In this document: positions 38,527 to 46,333 of the stretch, piece by piece | Position numbering within the stretch: position 1 is the stretch's first letter | How the letters are laid out: the number at the start of each line of letters is the position of its first letter | Source of the DNA: Pantoea anthophila | GTDB taxonomy: Bacteria; Pseudomonadota; Gammaproteobacteria; Enterobacterales; Enterobacteriaceae | Length of the DNA stretch: 64,000 nt | Direction: 5' to 3' | Assembly (NCBI RefSeq): GCF_006494375.1 | Contig: NZ_VHIZ01000051.1 | Location: 1 to 64,000 of the forward strand | Translations under genes and position numbers: made by a program | Notes under the pieces: model-generated | Told to the model about the DNA's origin: nothing | Seen by the model: the letters and a program-made list of their open reading frames with translations, nothing else | The model's database searches: none

Positions 38527-38856
38527 CTACCCTACACGGAAATCAAATGCGTGCGTACAGCGCTTTGCAGACAGAACGCGATAGAGCTCATAGATAAGTT
38601 CCCGGTTAGGCCCTTCACCAGCCTCTGCCTTCTCCAGCGCCAGCGGTGAGGCGCTGATGAATACGACATGATGCGGGCAATCAAGCTGCAGCACAGCATC
38701 AATCATGCCCTGAATCTGGCTGCGCTTATAAGTTGTGTTCTCGTAGTTAAAGATAAACGGCGTTTTCCGGGAACCCTGTTCGATCAGGATGCGCGCGAAA
38801 CCAATTCGTGTATGCGGGTCACCGCTGCCTGTTACGTAGATATGAGCTATTTCCAT
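38527..38856 (-). CDS. Hypothetical protein upstream-adjacent to the replicon
   Basis: A 109-residue frame (MEIAHIYVTGSGDPHTRIGFARILIEQGSRKTPFIFN, then HHVVFISASPLALEKAEAGEGPNRELIYELYRVL). The composition is protein-like and alpha/beta in character. I do not recognise it. The ATG at 38874 would add six residues. It lies between the recombinase remnant and the downstream iteron array. Confidence 0.55.
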   Translation of the reverse strand: MEIAHIYVTGSGDPHTRIGFARILIEQGSRKTPFIFNYENTTYKRSQIQGMIDAVLQLDCPHHVVFISASPLALEKAEAGEGPNRELIYELYRVLSAKRCTHAFDFRVG

Positions 38857-38930
38857 TCCGATTAAACACTCCATACAAGTTATGTTGATTCATACCCTGA
38901 GCTGGCGAGGATCATAAACATCGTCACTAA

Positions 38931-39034
38931 GCGGTCAGTTTCATAAAGGCGGTCACTTTCATAAGGGATGCCACTTTCATCCTGTACGGCGGTTACTTTC
39001 ATAAGCCAGATCTTAAGGGCGGTCACTTTCATAA
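38931..39034 (-). repeat. Iteron array 1 (reverse orientation), incompatibility/copy control
   Basis: About five copies related to GCGGTCACTTTCATAA, the reverse complement of TTATGAAAGTGACCGC, spaced about 20-30 bp. It lies downstream of rep. In RepFIB-type replicons such downstream iterons titrate the initiator and set copy number. Confidence 0.85.
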
Positions 39035-39100
39035 TTTTTCGCTCTCCAAAACACTATTTGGGCGTTTTTCATGGAACACACCGTGTCCCGTAGAGCCTGT

Positions 39101-39240
39101 CTTATGAAAGCACCCTACCTTACCGGCACTGATTTATGAAAGTACCCTACTCTGCGAACAAGCCTTATGAAAGCACCCTACCCTATGCAGCAGTCGTTAT
39201 GAAAGTGACCGCCCTAAACATTATTATAAAAGTAACCGCT
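39101..39240 (+). repeat. Iteron array 2 (forward orientation) at the rep 3' end
   Basis: Five copies of TTATGAAAG[TC]ACC-type repeats, at about 39102, 39134, 39165, 39198 and 39224, with roughly 32-bp spacing. The first three carry ACCCTAC where the others have ACCGC, so the array has two subtypes. The last repeat overlaps the rep stop codon. Confidence 0.85.
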
Positions 39241-40132
39241 ATTTTTTGGCTGCTCGTCCAATTGCCTGAAGCTTTGGCGAACGACTGTTAATGACAAACA
39301 TGATTTCCCTGCCTTTTTTGTACTCGGTAAAGTCGAGATAGCCGATTCTTACCAGGTCGGCCAGTGCACGTCGAATAATGGCGTTCTGGTCTTTGATCTG
39401 CGATTCAAGCGCGAGACGTTCACGAAAACGCTTCATCGAGATATATAAGGGACCGGCCGGCATACTTTCCAGATACACATACAGGGACTGTGCAGCTTCT
39501 TTACGGGACAGCTCTGAAAGAGCTTTCAGACCGAGCAAAACTTTATGATCGTAGCGGTAAAGCTCCCACAAACTGCTATCGCCAACGATTTCAACCTGGT
39601 CTGTTTCATGATTAAGCACTGCTCGCTGGACCAAGTGAGTCACCAACGATTTTTTGCTATTTTTCCCACGAAAAGATAGAGTTACACTTGAAAGATTAAA
39701 AAGCGAATCGTGCAATCGTGCGCGCGCCCTTCCATTAATATCAGTAGGCTTCAGGCCACACATCCGTGCAAACTCAGAGAACGGCAGTGTGATTTTTTCG
39801 CTGCTGTAGCCGTACTTTGAAAAGGCAGAAATCACTCCGATCCATGTTTTAAAATCAGTGGACATGCTTAGCTTTGCCCCCTGAATTTTAATGTCGGTGT
39901 AACCTTCCTGTCTTGCCACTTCCAGACTTGATAGTTCTTCAGAAGCATCGATCAGGAAATCGCGTTTACCCTTTTCTTTGGGGGCGACAGGAGTGAAGAC
40001 GCTTAGGCGAAGTAACGCGACAGGCTGAACCGATTTGTTGCTGTTTGGCGTCAGTTCATAACTTGTGTTTGTCTCTTTTTTAATGATGCAAAAAGGACTG
40101 TCTATCTCGCTGTTTTCCTGTTCTTTTTCCAT
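39239..40132 (-). CDS. repA: RepFIB-type Rep_3 replication initiator
   Basis: A 297-residue initiator with two winged-helix domains typical of the Rep_3 superfamily (YGYSSEKITLPFSEFARMCGLKPTDINGRARARLHDSLFNLSSVTLSF and LYVYLESMPAGPLYISMKRFRERLALESQIKDQNAIIRRALADLVRIGYLDF). It should bind the TTATGAAAGTAACCGC iterons on both sides of the gene, opening the origin upstream and repressing its own promoter. The ATG at 40132 abuts a perfect DnaA box. The arrangement of iterons both upstream and downstream is that of RepFIB plasmids. Confidence 0.92.
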   Translation of the reverse strand: MEKEQENSEIDSPFCIIKKETNTSYELTPNSNKSVQPVALLRLSVFTPVAPKEKGKRDFLIDASEELSSLEVARQEGYTDIKIQGAKLSMSTDFKTWIGVISAFSKYGYSSEKITLPFSEFARMCGLKPTDINGRARARLHDSLFNLSSVTLSFRGKNSKKSLVTHLVQRAVLNHETDQVEIVGDSSLWELYRYDHKVLLGLKALSELSRKEAAQSLYVYLESMPAGPLYISMKRFRERLALESQIKDQNAIIRRALADLVRIGYLDFTEYKKGREIMFVINSRSPKLQAIGRAAKK

Positions 40133-40390
40133 TTATCCACACCAAACGAGCAAATATTATCCAGATTTATGAAAGTAACCGCCTTAGGGTTATGAAAGTA
40201 ACCGCCTATTTTATGAAAGTAAACGCTTTTGTTATGAAAGTAACCGCTATACTTATGAAAGTGACCGCCTAAAGTGCTCTTTTCTGTTTACCTATCATCA
40301 GGTTACGGAGGCGGTGATCTTTATTGATCTTTACTTGATCTCTATATGATCTAAAAGAATTGATCTATCTACTGAATATGTGGATAAAAA
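40133..40390. other. oriV: Plasmid replication origin (oriV)
   Basis: The stretch upstream of rep holds, in order, a perfect DnaA box TTATCCACA (40133-40141), five iterons, five Dam sites GATC at 40316, 40326, 40337, 40348 and 40362 in an AT-rich segment, and a second perfect DnaA box on the other strand (40379-40387). The nearly helical spacing of the GATC sites (10, 11, 11, 14 bp) resembles the methylation-controlled unwinding region of P1-type origins. Confidence 0.85.
40167..40269 (+). repeat. Iteron array 3 at the origin
   Basis: Five direct repeats of TTATGAAAGTAACCGC at 40167, 40190, 40211, 40232 and 40253, spaced 21-23 bp (two helical turns). The third has AAACGC and the fifth GTGACCGC. 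These are the initiator-binding sites of oriV and overlap the rep promoter. Confidence 0.9.
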
Positions 40391-40429
40391 TTTTCTAACT
40401 CTCTTAATTTTAAGGATATTGGAGCTGAG

Positions 40430-40810
40430 ATGGCTTTTCAGAACCCGGCACAAAACTTTGCAGAACAGCGGCTCAATCTAGGCGATCTGGTCACACTGTC
40501 TCCTCATTCCACGTTCCTTGTACGTAGCGACAGCAGTTATCCTGAAGCAGGAATAATGCAGGGCTCAGTTCTGGCCATCAATCGCGCCATCACCCCTCAA
40601 CATCGACATATCATTGTCGCTGAGATTGAAGGTGAACTCGTGCTTCGCAGGCTTCTTATAAACCCCGTACCGGCTGCGTACACAGTTGTAATCCTGCACG
40701 GGTGTGCCGGCAGCGGACCTGCGGAAACGTCGGCGTTATGCAGCCGTGAGTCTTGCTCATATGCTGTCACAGTATGTTGTTCACTCAGTAACAGTATGGA
40801 TGAACTATAA
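40430..40810 (+). CDS. UmuD'/HumD-like S24 protein lacking catalytic Lys
   Basis: A 126-residue protein that aligns with UmuD from just after its self-cleavage site (FQNPAQNFAEQRLNLGDLVTLSPHSTFLVRSDSSYPEAGI), so it is UmuD'-like from the start. The nucleophile Ser36 position is kept, but the general-base lysine and its neighbour are arginines (VLRRLL for TVKKL). The end after about residue 80 no longer matches the family, suggesting a frameshift or replaced tail. It may be inert, or act as a constitutive UmuD'-type partner. It starts 43 bp beyond the origin. Confidence 0.65.
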   Translation: MAFQNPAQNFAEQRLNLGDLVTLSPHSTFLVRSDSSYPEAGIMQGSVLAINRAITPQHRHIIVAEIEGELVLRRLLINPVPAAYTVVILHGCAGSGPAETSALCSRESCSYAVTVCCSLSNSMDEL

Positions 40811-40821
40811 TTATCAATAAT

Positions 40822-40846
40822 GCCCGGTTGAGAACGGGTATTTTTT
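40822..40846 (+). terminator. Probable Rho-independent terminator after the UmuD'-like gene
   Basis: GCCCG-N8-CGGGT followed by TTTTTT, 12 bases after the stop codon. The stem is short (about five pairs). Confidence 0.6.
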
Positions 40847-40891
40847 ACTGGTTTGTCAACTGACAGCAGCTCTCATGCCCGGGGAAATACG

Positions 40892-41131
40892 ATGGATGAC
40901 GCAGATTTAGCACATGAAGTTCAGGAGGCGCTGATTGCTTCGGCCCTGTCAGCCCGCAAGCCCGGACTGACGAGTCCGGACGGCAGGTGTCTCTGGTGCA
41001 GAGATGAACCGGTCGTGGCCGGTACGGCCTTCTGCTCTGCCGGGTGCGGAGAAGACTACTTCAGAAATGAGCATCAGGTGAAACAGCGTTACGTCCCGTC
41101 TAAATACCCGGGAGATAACGCCGGGAATTAA
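40892..41131 (+). CDS. Small zinc-ribbon protein
   Basis: A 79-residue protein with four cysteines in a CxxC...CxxxC pattern (CLWCRDEP, then FCSAGCGEDYFRNEHQVKQRY), as in short zinc-ribbon or DUF2116/TraR-type plasmid proteins. ATG 40892 with GGGGAA upstream is preferred over longer in-frame starts. The function is unknown; small zinc-ribbons of this kind often bind RNA polymerase or nucleic acid. Confidence 0.65.
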   Translation: MDDADLAHEVQEALIASALSARKPGLTSPDGRCLWCRDEPVVAGTAFCSAGCGEDYFRNEHQVKQRYVPSKYPGDNAGN

Positions 41132-41898
41132 TGATTCAGGGCCGCGCTATCCTGACGGCCTTTACATGACGTTATGTCCCCTTTCAGCTTGCCCGATATC
41201 CGGTCTGACGGAGTGGTTGCGTGCACAATCTGCGCCATGAGGACTGACATCAGTACTCCGCCTCCTCCCCGGCCCCGTCGCTGATCAAGCGCAGGGGCTT
41301 CCGATTTTTCCTTAACAACCCTTCATTGTCCCTGACGGGGCACAGACTGCAATGGCGGCAAAGCTGAAAGGCCGGGAGTATTTCCGCGCAGCCTGCCGGT
41401 GAATACTGTGGTGCTGCCGAGGTTATCCACAGAAATGGTGGATAATTTATGTACAACTCTCTGTGGGCGGCATCACTGCTGGCGTCGCGCGTTTACCGGA
41501 CGGAGAGTGAGATCCGCAAGCCGGGAGTCACCGCGAACAATAAATCCCCTTCTCAACATACAGGCACGCAGGGCGTGTCAGGACGGTTATCCGGACCTCA
41601 ATCCCTGTGGACCCTTCAGCATACGGAACCGGGCGCAGCCCCGCGTGTCCTGCCCGCCTCAGGGAAGAGACATTCTGCTTTCAGGTAAATCGTGAGTTTT
41701 TCATCAGTGTCCTTTTTCAGAAAATGCACGTGAGGGCGGCACTCTTTTTCTGAAGGGAACGGAATGAGGGCGGGTCAGACCGCTTATTCCCCGGAGGACG
41801 ACCGCATTTCAGGATTACCGGATGTATTTTCAGAGCGCCGCTGTAGGCAGGGCCGGCACTGAGGAGTAAAATCACCCTTTTTAACCGGAGCGGACGCT
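41132..41898. other. Region without a supported gene, containing a perfect DnaA box
   Basis: About 770 bp. It contains TTATCCACA at 41423-41431. Frames at 41399-41695 on the plus strand are Pro/Arg-rich and look like chance reading of GC-rich DNA. The region just before 41899 is the probable promoter of the IraP-like gene. Confidence 0.45.
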
Positions 41899-42246
41899 AT
41901 GAAAAACGTGGTACTGAGCATGCTGGCTAAAATTTCACATATTGATGCCGGCATGAAACAGCTTACGGCGCGCGTTGAGGCACAGTCGCTGCTGATCAGC
42001 GCGCTGGTTCTGGCTGTGAGCCGGGAAGGCGGCGTGACGGAGATGATCGAAAGCGCTAACAAGGCCATCAACACCGTGATTGACTCCGCCGAGTCTGACG
42101 ATCTGCTTAAATCCGATGCCGCCATTCTGTTAAGCGAACTGCAGGCCCTGCTGAGCATTTCCGCGGCGGTCGATGGTGCGGATGAAGAAATCAACCATGA
42201 CGCGCTTGATAAACTGACCGGCGTGACGTCTCTGGAGGAGCAATAA
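41899..42246 (+). CDS. IraP-like anti-adaptor family protein
   Basis: A 115-residue protein whose start MKNVVLSMLAKISHIDAGMKQLTARVEAQSLLISALV resembles IraP (MKN, helix, L.A.VEA), the small protein that stops RssB from delivering RpoS to ClpXP. The rest is helical and acidic. If this role holds, the plasmid could raise RpoS levels, which suits the neighbouring stress and biofilm regulators. Similarity is judged by eye only, and the protein is longer than IraP (86 residues). Confidence 0.55.
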   Translation: MKNVVLSMLAKISHIDAGMKQLTARVEAQSLLISALVLAVSREGGVTEMIESANKAINTVIDSAESDDLLKSDAAILLSELQALLSISAAVDGADEEINHDALDKLTGVTSLEEQ

Positions 42247-43010
42247 CGTTCAGTGCGGCCGTCTCCGGACGTTAAGCCTGCCTGCTGAGCCGGTACAGAG
42301 GCGTCCTGTCTTTTTTCTGAAGAGCGCGGGCATATCCGCCTTTCTTTTACCGGCTCCGGCACACCTCTGCGTGACGGGCTGTGCTGGCCGGGAAGACTCA
42401 GGCTGTTCACATGAACGTCACTGCGCCGCGGTTAAACATAAGAAAACCCGCCATCTTGACGGGTGAACCAGTAAAAAAGTTCAAAACTCGTCGTGCCCGG
42501 GATCATCAGAAACAGGCACACTGTCATTCTGATACAAAAAAGCGGATACGCAAGCGAACCGGCAGGGCGCGGCATGAGGCACCATTAATGAACCGGCTGC
42601 GGACCTCATCAGACAGCGCTATTGCAGGTAAAAAAAACCCGCCGGCGGCGGGGAAATTCGTTACGGGGAATATCCCGATATCATTCTGACTTCAGAAAAA
42701 TAATTAAGTTCATCAAAAGGTTAGTGACGCAAGCTGATAGTTCAGGGTGGCAACCAGCTGAAAGGGTCCCGGGCGCGGGAGTAACGCGCCGGCACCCGCG
42801 CTGTTCCAGCTCTGGCCACCAGGTATCCGCCTCAGAATGCATTATTGTTTCTCCGGAAAGCCGGATGCCGTGCGACTGCATGCCGTGCGGTGCATAAATT
42901 TCCGGTTGAACATACCGTCGCAGAGGCTACCATTGATGCCGGAGTCCTCCGGCAGATACCGGCGTCGCCGGCACTGGCCATAACTGAAACCAGGAATGCG
43001 GTGCAACATT
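42247..43010. other. Region without a supported gene; GC-rich hairpin
   Basis: About 760 bp. A GC-rich hairpin (CCCGCC-GGC-GGCGGG, 42640-42654) next to seven A residues would terminate minus-strand transcripts. Arg-rich frames here are not protein-like. Confidence 0.4.
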
Positions 43011-43289
43011 ATGTGCAGAACAGAAGATGAAAAACGGGCAGACACGAAGCTCGGTGAAGCGGTGCTTTTTTTACTCAGAAAGGGCGCACCGGTTAATGAG
43101 GCAACTCTGCTCCTCAGGCTGCAGCAGATGCTGATGACGGAAAAGGATGCCGCCGGCAGGAAGGCAACCTTTTCCGCCATCCGGGAAGCTGAAGCGGCAC
43201 TGAGCCTGCGGAAACAGGAGAACGCAGCCGGCCGCGTCACGGATCGGGCGGATGTCTCAGCGCGGTCCGGCGCGGTGTTAAAGCACTGA
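43011..43289 (+). CDS. YmgB/YcgZ-family biofilm regulatory protein
   Basis: A 92-residue protein with the YmgB/AriR/YcgZ pattern: DTKLGEAVLFLLRKGAPVNEATLLLRLQQMLMTEKDAAGRKATFSAIREAEAAL, two helices that dimerise as a four-helix unit. In E. coli these connectors act in Rcs-dependent biofilm and acid-stress control. ATG 43011 fits best; 43011-43022 gives MCRT. The second member of the family lies just downstream on the opposite strand. Confidence 0.65.
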   Translation: MCRTEDEKRADTKLGEAVLFLLRKGAPVNEATLLLRLQQMLMTEKDAAGRKATFSAIREAEAALSLRKQENAAGRVTDRADVSARSGAVLKH

Positions 43290-43300
43290 AGCACCCGGCA

Positions 43301-43543
43301 TCATCGGTCTGTGTCACCGGCAACGACGCTGATTGCCCGGCCGTAAAGCTTTTTACGGCCGTCCACAGACCGGGCCTCTTCCTGCTTCAGAAAGGCCAGT
43401 ATCTCCTGCACGCCCACCTCTTTCCCTGACTTTAACAGGCTTGAGACGGCATGCCCTATCACTGACTGAATGCTTTCGATATTATCCTGACTGTCGCTAC
43501 CCAATTCAGACTCCTGACGCATATGTATCCTGCCGTATATCAC
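43301..43543 (-). CDS. YmgB/AriR-family connector protein
   Basis: An 80-residue protein: IQSVIGHAVSSLLKSGKEVGVQEILAFLKQEEARSVDGRKKLYGRAISVV, which has the paired-helix spacing of YmgB/AriR. A charged N-terminus precedes it. It is convergent with the related gene at 43011, 11 bp between stops. The start could also be the second methionine (MRQESELGSD). Confidence 0.7.
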   Translation of the reverse strand: MIYGRIHMRQESELGSDSQDNIESIQSVIGHAVSSLLKSGKEVGVQEILAFLKQEEARSVDGRKKLYGRAISVVAGDTDR

Positions 43544-43609
43544 CGGAAACGCGTCATTCAGTTCCCCCGGCGTGATTAGGATGCCTCCCGTACCAGGCGG
43601 GAAGCGGTA

Positions 43610-44083
43610 TTATGCCCGGGCGCGCACCAGCCTTTCCCGCAGCGCGGCGACCCGCTCAGTCAGCTCATCACAGGCCGTATCCATCACCGACACCATATCC
43701 GCCGGCACGCCGGCGGCCGCTATCTTCAGCTGACGGCCCTGCTCCGTCAGGAAAACCAGCACGCGCCGTTCATCCTGCTGCGTGTCGCGCTGCCGGCAGA
43801 TAACGCCGGTCTGCTCCGGCCGTTTCAGGAGCTGGCTGAGCGTGCCGGAGTCCGGCCGGACGCGCGCGCCGGGCCCGGAGACCGTGAGGCCATCCTGTTC
43901 CCACGGCACCAGCAGCACCAGGTACTGCGGCCAGGTCAGCCCCGGTGGCTTCAGCCGGGGCTGACAGAGGTTCGTCATGGCAGGCGACGCCGGGTAAAAC
44001 GCAAAGCACAGAAACCGGTCAGTGGTTTCAGGCGCCGCTGCAGCGTGAGCCGCAACGCGGTTCCCGTGGGGTTCATCTTGCAT
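43610..44083 (-). CDS. OhrR-like MarR-family regulator
   Basis: A 157-residue MarR protein of the OhrR subgroup. The redox-cysteine segment TDRFLCFAFY is kept, followed by LTWPQYLVLLVPWEQDGLTVSGPGARVRPDSGTLSQLLKRPEQTGVICRQRDTQQDERRVLVFLTEQG. Several positions that are usually conserved are altered to Pro, Ala or Cys (LVPWEQ for LVLWEQ, LKRPEQTG for LKRLEQAG), suggesting decay or relaxed selection. No ohr gene is adjacent. ATG 44083 has GGAAG upstream. Confidence 0.7.
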   Translation of the reverse strand: MQDEPHGNRVAAHAAAAPETTDRFLCFAFYPASPAMTNLCQPRLKPPGLTWPQYLVLLVPWEQDGLTVSGPGARVRPDSGTLSQLLKRPEQTGVICRQRDTQQDERRVLVFLTEQGRQLKIAAAGVPADMVSVMDTACDELTERVAALRERLVRARA

Positions 44084-44202
44084 ATCTTCCGGGCGGGGCC
44101 GCACTTTTCCGGCGGGGCGGACGTACAGCAGCGGGTCCGCGCCCCGTTGAGGGCGCACAGTATTGAGTCAGATTAAATTGATGTCAATGTGAACCGGCCG
44201 GT

Positions 44203-44502
44203 TCAGCGTGCGGCGGCTGTGCAGCGCAGAAAATTGTTCATCACCATAATCATCCGGCCCACCGCCATCAGGTCGGCGGTCAGCAGCAGGTCAGTGCGGA
44301 CCAGCCGGTCCATCAGGACCCGGTCGTTCATCTGCTCCTGAATTTTCGCGTACAGGGCCGTCAGGTGAACCCAGTTGTTGGCAAACGTGTCCACGCTCAC
44401 GTATTCCCCCTCGCTGAGCTGCCGCAGCAGCGCGTCCACGTCGGCTTTAAGTGAAGTAATACGGTCCGTGCCGGCGAATGCGGCGTGTCTGTCTTTCATC
44501 AT
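44203..44502 (-). CDS. Small protein translationally coupled to the chemoreceptor
   Basis: A 99-residue, mostly helical protein (ITSLKADVDALLRQLSEGEYVSVDTFANNWVHLTALYAKIQEQMNDRVLMDRLVRTDLLLTADLMAVGR). Its ATG overlaps the stop of the chemoreceptor gene by four bases (ATGA), so it is made with the receptor. I do not recognise the family. A role in receptor assembly or adaptation would fit the coupling. Confidence 0.65.
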   Translation of the reverse strand: MMKDRHAAFAGTDRITSLKADVDALLRQLSEGEYVSVDTFANNWVHLTALYAKIQEQMNDRVLMDRLVRTDLLLTADLMAVGRMIMVMNNFLRCTAAAR

Positions 44503-46043
44503 ACGCGGAAGGTCTCCACCATGCCGCGCAGGGCGCGGGCCTGCTCTGACAGCGACTGCGATGCCGAAGAGGACTCCTCCACCAGGGCGGCGTTGTTCTG
44601 CGTCACGCCGTCCATCTGGCTGACGGCGATGCTGACCTGAGAGATACCCTGCATCTGCTCGCCGGAGGAGAGGGAAAGGCTGTCCATGGCGTCAGCCAGT
44701 TCGCCTACCATGCCGACAATCCTCAGGATACTCTCCCCCGTACCGGCGGCCGCGGCGACGCCGCCCTCTACCTGGGACACGGCCTGTTCAATCAGCAGCT
44801 TGATGTCCCGCGCGGCGCTGGCGCTGCGCTGGGCAAGTGACCTGACCTCCCCCGCCACAACGGCAAACCCCCGGCCCTCTTCGCCGGCGCGTGCGGCCTC
44901 CACGGCCGCATTGAGCGCCAGAATGTTGGTCTGAAACGCGATACCCTCAATGACTGAGGTGATATCCCGTACCCGCACCGCACTCATCGAAATCTCATTC
45001 ATGGTCTCCGACATGCGCTGCACGTCTGCCTCACCGGCGCGGGCCAGCGTGGCCGTCTCGCGCGCCGTGCCCGCGGTCTGGTGTGCGCCGGCCGCGTTGC
45101 TTTTCACCGTGGCGGTCAGCTGCTCCATGCTGGCGGCCGTCTCCTGCAGGGCAGCGGCCTGCTGCTCGGTGCGCGAGGAGAGCTCGGTATTCCCCTGCGA
45201 AATCTCGTCTGCGGCCAGCGCCACCGAAGCGGATGCGTCCTTAATCTGCGACACCAGGCCGCGCAGGTTGGCCTGCATGCCGTCCAGCGAGGCGAGCAGG
45301 CTGACGGTGTCGCCGCGGCGCAGCGTGACCGGCGAGGTCAGGTCACCGGCGGCGATGGCGGCGGCCAGCGCCTGAGCCTGAGCGGGCTCACCACCCAGCT
45401 GGCGCATCAGCATGCGGACCAGAAGATAACAGGTGCCCACTGACAGCAGGACGGACAGCGCGGCCAGGCCCGACAGGATAACGGCGGTCCGGGCGGTGCG
45501 GGCGCTGTTTTCTGCCCCCGTATCCCGGCTCAGCTGCATCTCAGTGTCCGTCAGGTTATCAAGGGCGTTCAGCAGAACCCTCTGCGCCGGCCGGGCGGTG
45601 GTCATCAGAAACGCGGTGGCCTCCTGCTGGCGGTTCTCCAGGCCCAGCTTTCCGGCCGCCATCAGCGTGGAAAGCGCGGCGTCTTCTGCCGAAAGGGATT
45701 TCTCCAGCAGGGTTTTTCCCTGCGCGGATACGTTAACGGACATGCTTTTTTCCAGCTGTTCACGCTTCTGAATATAAACCTCACGCTGGGCCGTCATGCG
45801 CTGCCACTCGGGCTGCATCTGGGCCGGGTCGGACAGCAGCGCAAGGTTACGGGCCGCGATAGCCATGTCGCGCATGCTGTTACGCATATCCACGACCAGG
45901 GCAAAGCGCTTCATCTTCACGTCGACGGTGTCGTTCATACCCTCCGTGGCCTGCCTCAGGGCGTGAACGGCAATGCCCGTGCACAGGACAAAAAGCAGGA
46001 TAAGCAGGCCAAAGCCTGCGCTGAGGCGCGTTGAAATCTTCAT
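44499..46043 (-). CDS. Methyl-accepting chemotaxis protein
   Basis: A 514-residue transmembrane receptor. TM1 is at about 10-30 (GFGLLILLFVLCTGIAVHAL), a four-helix-bundle-like periplasmic sensor runs to about 185, and TM2 follows (VILSGLAALSVLLSVGTCYLL). A HAMP domain (QALAAAIAAGDLTSPVTLRRGDTVSLLASLDGMQANL) leads to the signalling hairpin with tip [43 protein letters not shown]. There is no C-terminal NWETF pentapeptide. ATG 46043 follows GGAGAACTG; the longer in-frame start lacks a ribosome site. The ligand is unknown. Confidence 0.92.
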   Translation of the reverse strand: MKISTRLSAGFGLLILLFVLCTGIAVHALRQATEGMNDTVDVKMKRFALVVDMRNSMRDMAIAARNLALLSDPAQMQPEWQRMTAQREVYIQKREQLEKSMSVNVSAQGKTLLEKSLSAEDAALSTLMAAGKLGLENRQQEATAFLMTTARPAQRVLLNALDNLTDTEMQLSRDTGAENSARTARTAVILSGLAALSVLLSVGTCYLLVRMLMRQLGGEPAQAQALAAAIAAGDLTSPVTLRRGDTVSLLASLDGMQANLRGLVSQIKDASASVALAADEISQGNTELSSRTEQQAAALQETAASMEQLTATVKSNAAGAHQTAGTARETATLARAGEADVQRMSETMNEISMSAVRVRDITSVIEGIAFQTNILALNAAVEAARAGEEGRGFAVVAGEVRSLAQRSASAARDIKLLIEQAVSQVEGGVAAAAGTGESILRIVGMVGELADAMDSLSLSSGEQMQGISQVSIAVSQMDGVTQNNAALVEESSSASQSLSEQARALRGMVETFRV

Positions 46044-46333
46044 CAGTTCTCCGGGAAACATGTGTTTGATGAAAGGGTATCGGCAGAAAGCGCGCATTCA
46101 GGAGGGTTGAGCACAACATAGTTGTGCACAATATAGTTTTTCATGGTCGTGCCAGGCATCCACATCACCTGAATATTCTGCTGCGCACGGTAATAACATC
46201 CGTCAGTGCATGGTCCCCGGCATGCCTGAGCCCGTCAGGCCGTCTCAGGATGAATGTTCCGTAAATCCTGCTTAGCCGGGCGTGACGTGCAGGCAGGTCT
46301 TGCTCAGCCCGCCCGGCTACAGGCGATACAGCC

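Noticed and set aside
42842-43294. 150-codon minus-strand frame
   Set aside because: It is Ser-rich antisense of the YmgB/YcgZ-like gene; the plus-strand protein has the recognisable two-helix pattern.
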